This document shows, one piece after another, positions 60,990-64,000 of a stretch of 64,000 bases of DNA. The notes beneath the pieces are model-generated. The model searched no databases. It was not told where the DNA came from and saw nothing but the letters and a program-made list of their open reading frames with translations. The stretch comes from CAWDPQ01 sp049642465 (lineage in GTDB: Bacteria; Acidobacteriota; Vicinamibacteria; Vicinamibacterales; 2-12-FULL-66-21), in NCBI GenBank assembly GCA_049642465.1, contig JBAROV010000168.1, positions 1 through 64,000 of the forward strand, written 5' to 3'. Each line of letters starts with the position of its first letter. Position 1 is the first letter of the stretch. A program made the position numbers and the translations under genes.

Positions 60990-61772
60990 TTACTTGACGG
61001 CCGTCACGAATGTCTGCAGTCCCGTCGGATCGACGACGTAGGTGACGTGTTGCCAGGGCCGGCGGCCGATTATTGATCCAATCTCCAACTGCGAACGGTA
61101 GCGCGCTCGCAAATCGATGGCATCGAGGAGTCGCGTTGCGAGCGGATCCGTTGCGCTCGCGCTGGTGTAGAACGTTCCCCCGGGTTCGAGCGCCTCATAC
61201 ACATTCCCGAACAACTCTTCGACTTCTCGATCGTCGAGAAACTCCGTCAAACCCGTGCTCGAGATGACATGGAAGCGACCGCGTGGATAGTCGGCGCGTT
61301 TCAGCGCGTTGCCCTGGTGAAAGGTCATGGCGCGCAGCGGGCTGCCGGCGGCAAATTCCTGGGCCACACCTAACGCGGCGGGATCGATATCCATGCCGAC
61401 ATACTCAACGCGATCGAGCAGTATTGGCGCCTCGCGCGTCAAGATGTCGACGGCTTCAACGATATCGCGTGGGATTCCGCAGGGAACGGTCAGCACGCGA
61501 ACGGGTCCCTCAGGGGCGCGGGCTCGAATGACCAGAGCGATCGCATCGCGGGCGTGCAGGTAGCGCCGCCGGAATGCGGCGGCGGCCGGCATCCACATGA
61601 ACACCGAATCGAGGCAGTAGCCAACAAGCAATCGACCCGAAGGCTCTCCCTTGTACAGGTGGTCGGCAAAGCGGAAGCTCCCGCCGTTCGCCATTCCCTC
61701 CGAGGCGAGATCGCTCAGCGCGAGAAAGGGGGCGAGCGGAGCGAGATAGCGTCTGGCGTTAGCTGAGGGCAT
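60990..61772 (-). CDS. Class I SAM-dependent methyltransferase-like protein
   Basis: 260 residues from ATG 61772, which overlaps the end of the upstream diiron gene by 14 bases; a longer frame would lie inside that gene. The nucleotide-binding fold begins VRVLTVPCGIPRDIVEAVDI, with the acidic residue in VEYVGMDIDPAALGVAQEFA, and FHVISSTGLTEFLDDREVEE is in the post-II region; EALEPGGTFYTSA follows. An extra N-terminal 75-residue cap precedes the fold. It is the last gene of the carrier-protein operon and probably methylates the tethered or released product. Confidence 0.8.
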   Translation of the reverse strand: MPSANARRYLAPLAPFLALSDLASEGMANGGSFRFADHLYKGEPSGRLLVGYCLDSVFMWMPAAAAFRRRYLHARDAIALVIRARAPEGPVRVLTVPCGIPRDIVEAVDILTREAPILLDRVEYVGMDIDPAALGVAQEFAAGSPLRAMTFHQGNALKRADYPRGRFHVISSTGLTEFLDDREVEELFGNVYEALEPGGTFYTSASATDPLATRLLDAIDLRARYRSQLEIGSIIGRRPWQHVTYVVDPTGLQTFVTAVK

Positions 61773-62325
61773 AGGTCTTCTCCAGTTCTTCACCGAGACC
61801 GGGCACATCCCAGAGCCGGTCACGAAATGGCCGGAGACGCACGGCCACGGTTCGGTCGATCTCCGAATAACGATCGACTAACGGTCGAAGGTCCGGGTGT
61901 TCGTCGAGCCAACCGGCGATCCAACTCAGGTGACGCTGCTCGTCGCGCAACAACGCCTTGAACGTGCGAACCGCGGCTTCAGGAAATGCCCGGTCCCGGA
62001 CCTGCTCGGCAAACTCGATATCCACGCGCCGCTCGAAGACGTGCGTCAGGGCCAGCACTTCGCCCAGCCGCTGCGGCATGGCCCCCTCCGCGGTGTAGAA
62101 CGACTGATAGCTGCGCAGGATTCGGACGGACGGCAGACCCAGTCGCGCAATCGTCCGCTGCCACAGCCAGGCATGCCGCGCCTCGTCTGCCGCATGACCG
62201 GTCAATTGGCCGATCACGTAAGTATCGTCGGCGACTCGGACCATCCGGCCGAGCAGCAGAGCGCCCTCGAGTTCGCTCTGCCGATACCAGTTCAGCAACC
62301 ACGCGAGCGCGCGGCGGTCACGCAT
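61759..62325 (-). CDS. Ferritin-like diiron protein (operon member 4)
   Basis: 188 residues, all helical. Candidate iron ligands: Glu in SELEGALLLGRM, E-A-R-H in HAADEARHAWLWQ, Glu in HVFERRVDIEFAEQV and E-Q-R-H in LLRDEQRHLSWIAGW, giving two E-x-x-H pairs in a four-helix bundle. No signal peptide. The start overlaps the stop of the preceding diiron gene by eight bases. Likely an oxygen-activating oxidase or oxygenase working in the carrier-protein pathway. Confidence 0.78.
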   Translation of the reverse strand: MRDRRALAWLLNWYRQSELEGALLLGRMVRVADDTYVIGQLTGHAADEARHAWLWQRTIARLGLPSVRILRSYQSFYTAEGAMPQRLGEVLALTHVFERRVDIEFAEQVRDRAFPEAAVRTFKALLRDEQRHLSWIAGWLDEHPDLRPLVDRYSEIDRTVAVRLRPFRDRLWDVPGLGEELEKTYALS

Positions 62326-63034
62326 AGGCTTCGCTCCACTCCGCCAACCGGATGGCTCGACCCGTCAACCGCCGAATCTTCTGACTGACCGAGACAATGG
62401 CCGCGAAGTCGTTGCTTTCGGCAATGGGGACCTGCGCGACGACTTCGAGCCCGATGTGGCGAAACGTTCGCGCCGCGTCGTGAACGATCTCCACCTGCGA
62501 AGGATCACGCTGGATCCGTGCCGCGAGCAGGTCGTAGGCAAACTGCGTGTGCCGGAGCTCATCGCGACCGACCAGCTTGAGGATGTGCGCCAACACCGGC
62601 TCGCGGCTGTGCTGCGCGTCTCTCATGAAGTTGAAGGCCGCGAAATGCTCGCTCATCATGTAGCGAGTGAGCAGGTGAGTCGCATCGTGGTAGCGCAGGC
62701 TCGCGTTTCGCCGCCGGACGTCGACGAGTTCTTCGTCTTCGATCGCCCGGTAGCCCACTCGCTCCAGATACTGGTTGAAGACGTGAAAGTGCTTGTACGA
62801 CTCGTACAGCTGAACGCTGAAGATCGCGGTTGCCGTCGGATCGTCCCACAGGACTTCGATCGCCCGGGTGGTGAAGAGCGGAAAGAAAGATTCGATCAGG
62901 GCGGAATCGCGCACCCGATCGAGCAGATCCGGTTGCGTCAACGCCAGGGCAGGATCGATCGCGTCCCAGGCGATGTCGTGGTCGAGGATCCACCGCTGCA
63001 TCTCAGAGGTGGAGAGGTAATCGGCGTAAATCAT
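62318..63034 (-). CDS. Ferritin-like diiron oxygenase-like protein (operon member 3)
   Basis: 238 residues, helical, related in plan to acyl-ACP desaturase/AurF-type diiron enzymes. Candidate ligands: Glu in LIESFFPLF, Glu and His in QLYESYKHFHVFNQY, Glu and His in MMSEHFAAFNFM, and E-L-R-H in VGRDELRHTQFAYD. Its start shares ATGA with the carrier-protein stop. It is not a duplicate of the next gene product, the two being different in length and ligand spacing. Probably oxidises the carrier-bound substrate. Confidence 0.78.
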   Translation of the reverse strand: MIYADYLSTSEMQRWILDHDIAWDAIDPALALTQPDLLDRVRDSALIESFFPLFTTRAIEVLWDDPTATAIFSVQLYESYKHFHVFNQYLERVGYRAIEDEELVDVRRRNASLRYHDATHLLTRYMMSEHFAAFNFMRDAQHSREPVLAHILKLVGRDELRHTQFAYDLLAARIQRDPSQVEIVHDAARTFRHIGLEVVAQVPIAESNDFAAIVSVSQKIRRLTGRAIRLAEWSEAYA

Positions 63035-63306
63035 GAGCGTGCTCCCGGCCTGGCGTTGCGGGCGACCACATCTGCCAGATCACCGACGGTGCGAAACGAC
63101 TGGAACTCTCCCTCTCCGAGCCTGACGTGAAACTCGTCGTCGATCAGGCACAGCAACTCGACCGTGTCCAGACTATCGATGGGAAGGTCGGTCAGGAGCG
63201 TGTCTGGCTGCGCCCTACCCATGGGCCCAGGAAGACGCCGCCGCAATCGCTCCAGCACTTCCGGCCCTGTCAGGTGTTCAGGCTGGCGTCGAAGCGTGAA
63301 CGTCAT
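63031..63306 (-). CDS. Acyl/aminoacyl carrier protein
   Basis: 91 residues with a phosphopantetheine attachment serine S45 in LTDLPIDSLDTVELLCLIDD, followed by EFHVRLGEGEF and TVGDLADVVA, the usual four-helix carrier fold. A strong GAGGAG ribosome site precedes ATG 63306. The start lies 29 bases inside the end of the amino-acid ligase gene. It is the natural partner of that ligase and of the diiron enzymes downstream. Confidence 0.9.
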   Translation of the reverse strand: MTFTLRRQPEHLTGPEVLERLRRRLPGPMGRAQPDTLLTDLPIDSLDTVELLCLIDDEFHVRLGEGEFQSFRTVGDLADVVARNARPGARS

Positions 63307-64000
63307 GAGAGTCGCTCCTCTTCAGGCTACTAGTCAGGCACGCCTGCCATCGATCGAGTCCGATGGCGACGCACGCCGTATGCACCAGTTCACCGTCTGC
63401 GCCATGGCGAATGTCGAACCGCTCGCCAAAGAAGGTCCCGTGCCGGTTGACGCTCGCCAATGCAAGACCGTCTGCGCCGCCGCTGCGGTATTCCTCCTTG
63501 ACGCCGAGGATCCGCTGCATCAACGCCTTGCCTTCTCCGGACGGCAGAAAGAACGGGTCTTCAGCCGGATGCCATCCACCCTCGAGGCCGATCCGCTTCG
63601 CGAGTGCGGTGACGCGATCGGACGCGATGCGCGACTGCAGATCCACCCACTCGGACGCTCCGAGGAAGACGATTTCCCGCATTTCGAATTCCACTTGACG
63701 AATGCCGAAGGACGTCTCCTGTTCGCCCCGGAAGCAGAGGCCCCTTGCCGTCAGGGTTACCGGATCGCTGAAGACCCTGCCCGCGAACTGTTCGTACGCG
63801 TGATAGCAGACCGCCGGCGAAAGGCACCACGGCATCTCTTCACCGAGTCGCGTGGTGGACAGCAGCAGATGCGGGAACGATTCCATGTAACCCGCACGTT
63901 CCAGGGTCGTGCGGCTGATGAGCGCCGGATAGTGCATGCCGCGCGCACCAACAGCGTGGGCGATCCACTCGATCTCTGCATCGATCGCGTCGAAGGCCGT
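63278..64000 (-). CDS. Amino acid:[carrier-protein] ligase (class II synthetase-like), truncated at the window edge
   Basis: The frame is open through base 64000, so the N-terminus lies outside. The 240 visible residues match the ligase family derived from atypical seryl-tRNA synthetase (such as Bradyrhizobium Bll0957): FDAIDAEIEWIAHAVGARG, ISRTTLERAGYMESFPHLLL, Cys in PWCLSPAVCYHAYEQF, Glu in LCFRGEQETSFG, motif-2-like RQVEFEMREIVFLG, and motif 3 with the third zinc Cys in LVHTACVAIGLDRW. Such enzymes adenylate an amino acid and load it onto a carrier protein, not tRNA. The carrier gene overlaps the 3' end. Confidence 0.85.
   Translation of the reverse strand, partial: TAFDAIDAEIEWIAHAVGARGMHYPALISRTTLERAGYMESFPHLLLSTTRLGEEMPWCLSPAVCYHAYEQFAGRVFSDPVTLTARGLCFRGEQETSFGIRQVEFEMREIVFLGASEWVDLQSRIASDRVTALAKRIGLEGGWHPAEDPFFLPSGEGKALMQRILGVKEEYRSGGADGLALASVNRHGTFFGERFDIRHGADGELVHTACVAIGLDRWQACLTSSLKRSDSHDVHASTPA

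Noticed and set aside
61773..61823. Longer N-terminus for the methyltransferase
   Set aside because: The extra 17 codons lie inside the upstream diiron gene and show no conserved character; ATG 61772 fits the overlapping operon pattern.
1..64000. tRNA, rRNA, prophage or integron
   Set aside because: No cloverleaf-type sequence with a TTCGA-type T loop, no rRNA segment, and no integrase or phage gene was recognised by eye; a covariance-model scan would be needed to be certain for tRNA.

Overview
The window is 64 kb of high-GC DNA with tightly packed genes on both strands. The best guess for the source is Acidobacteriota, probably a Vicinamibacteria-like lineage. The evidence is two very large FtsX/MacB-type permeases of the ADOP kind, one of them directly behind a PadR regulator. 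There are also several secreted M28/M14 peptidases, c-type cytochromes fused to copper-monooxygenase-like domains, a TonB receptor and an Omp85-type barrel. This is inference from gene content; no rRNA or tRNA gene was seen.

Layout. 1-3.1 kb (minus): ECF sigma factor, zinc anti-sigma factor and an edge-truncated secreted Gly-Pro-repeat protein, then a small CPFCG protein and an SDR. 3.2-9.8 kb: rhomboid protease, a hairpin-rich REP-like patch, an epimerase, ferredoxin, ADOP permease, universal stress protein, Aat and ApaG. 10-16.2 kb: swivel-first aconitase-family hydratase, TerC, ChaN, M28 peptidase, heavy-metal-binding protein. 16.2-25.2 kb: two exported cytochrome c proteins, a zinc metallopeptidase, TonB receptor, MsbA-like ABC exporter and EttA. 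25.2-26.8 kb: a gene-poor patch with one pilin-like gene, an IS256 transposase remnant and inverted arrays of GGTTCA-type repeats. 26.8-35.4 kb: M14 and M28 peptidases, histone-H1-like protein, HerA-like ATPase with a small partner, phosphoesterase. 35.4-42.7 kb (minus): PadR, ADOP permease, YHS protein, a shortened PQQ propeller, a TPR-like protein and a membrane/lipoprotein kinase-like fusion. 42.8-48.6 kb: GT-C glycosyltransferase, Omp85-like barrel followed by a second kinase-like exported protein, DUF1440 protein. 48.7-56.5 kb: homoserine dehydrogenase behind a SAM-I riboswitch, divergent LysE-type exporter, nucleotidyltransferase/EEP pair, PruA, DUF457 protein, MATE exporter. 56.6-61 kb: receiver protein, GHMP kinase plus nucleotidyltransferase, TIM-barrel epimerase plus creatininase.

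60.99-64 kb (minus) is the most novel part. Five overlapping genes encode an amino-acid:[carrier-protein] ligase (cut by the window edge), a phosphopantetheine carrier protein, two different ferritin-like diiron proteins and a methyltransferase. It looks like a pathway that oxidises and methylates an amino acid while it is tethered to a carrier protein.

A second theme is short tandem arrays with about 7-10 nt period, a different unit at each locus, lying just 3' of or between genes. Several have a matching inverted arm, so they can form long hairpins.
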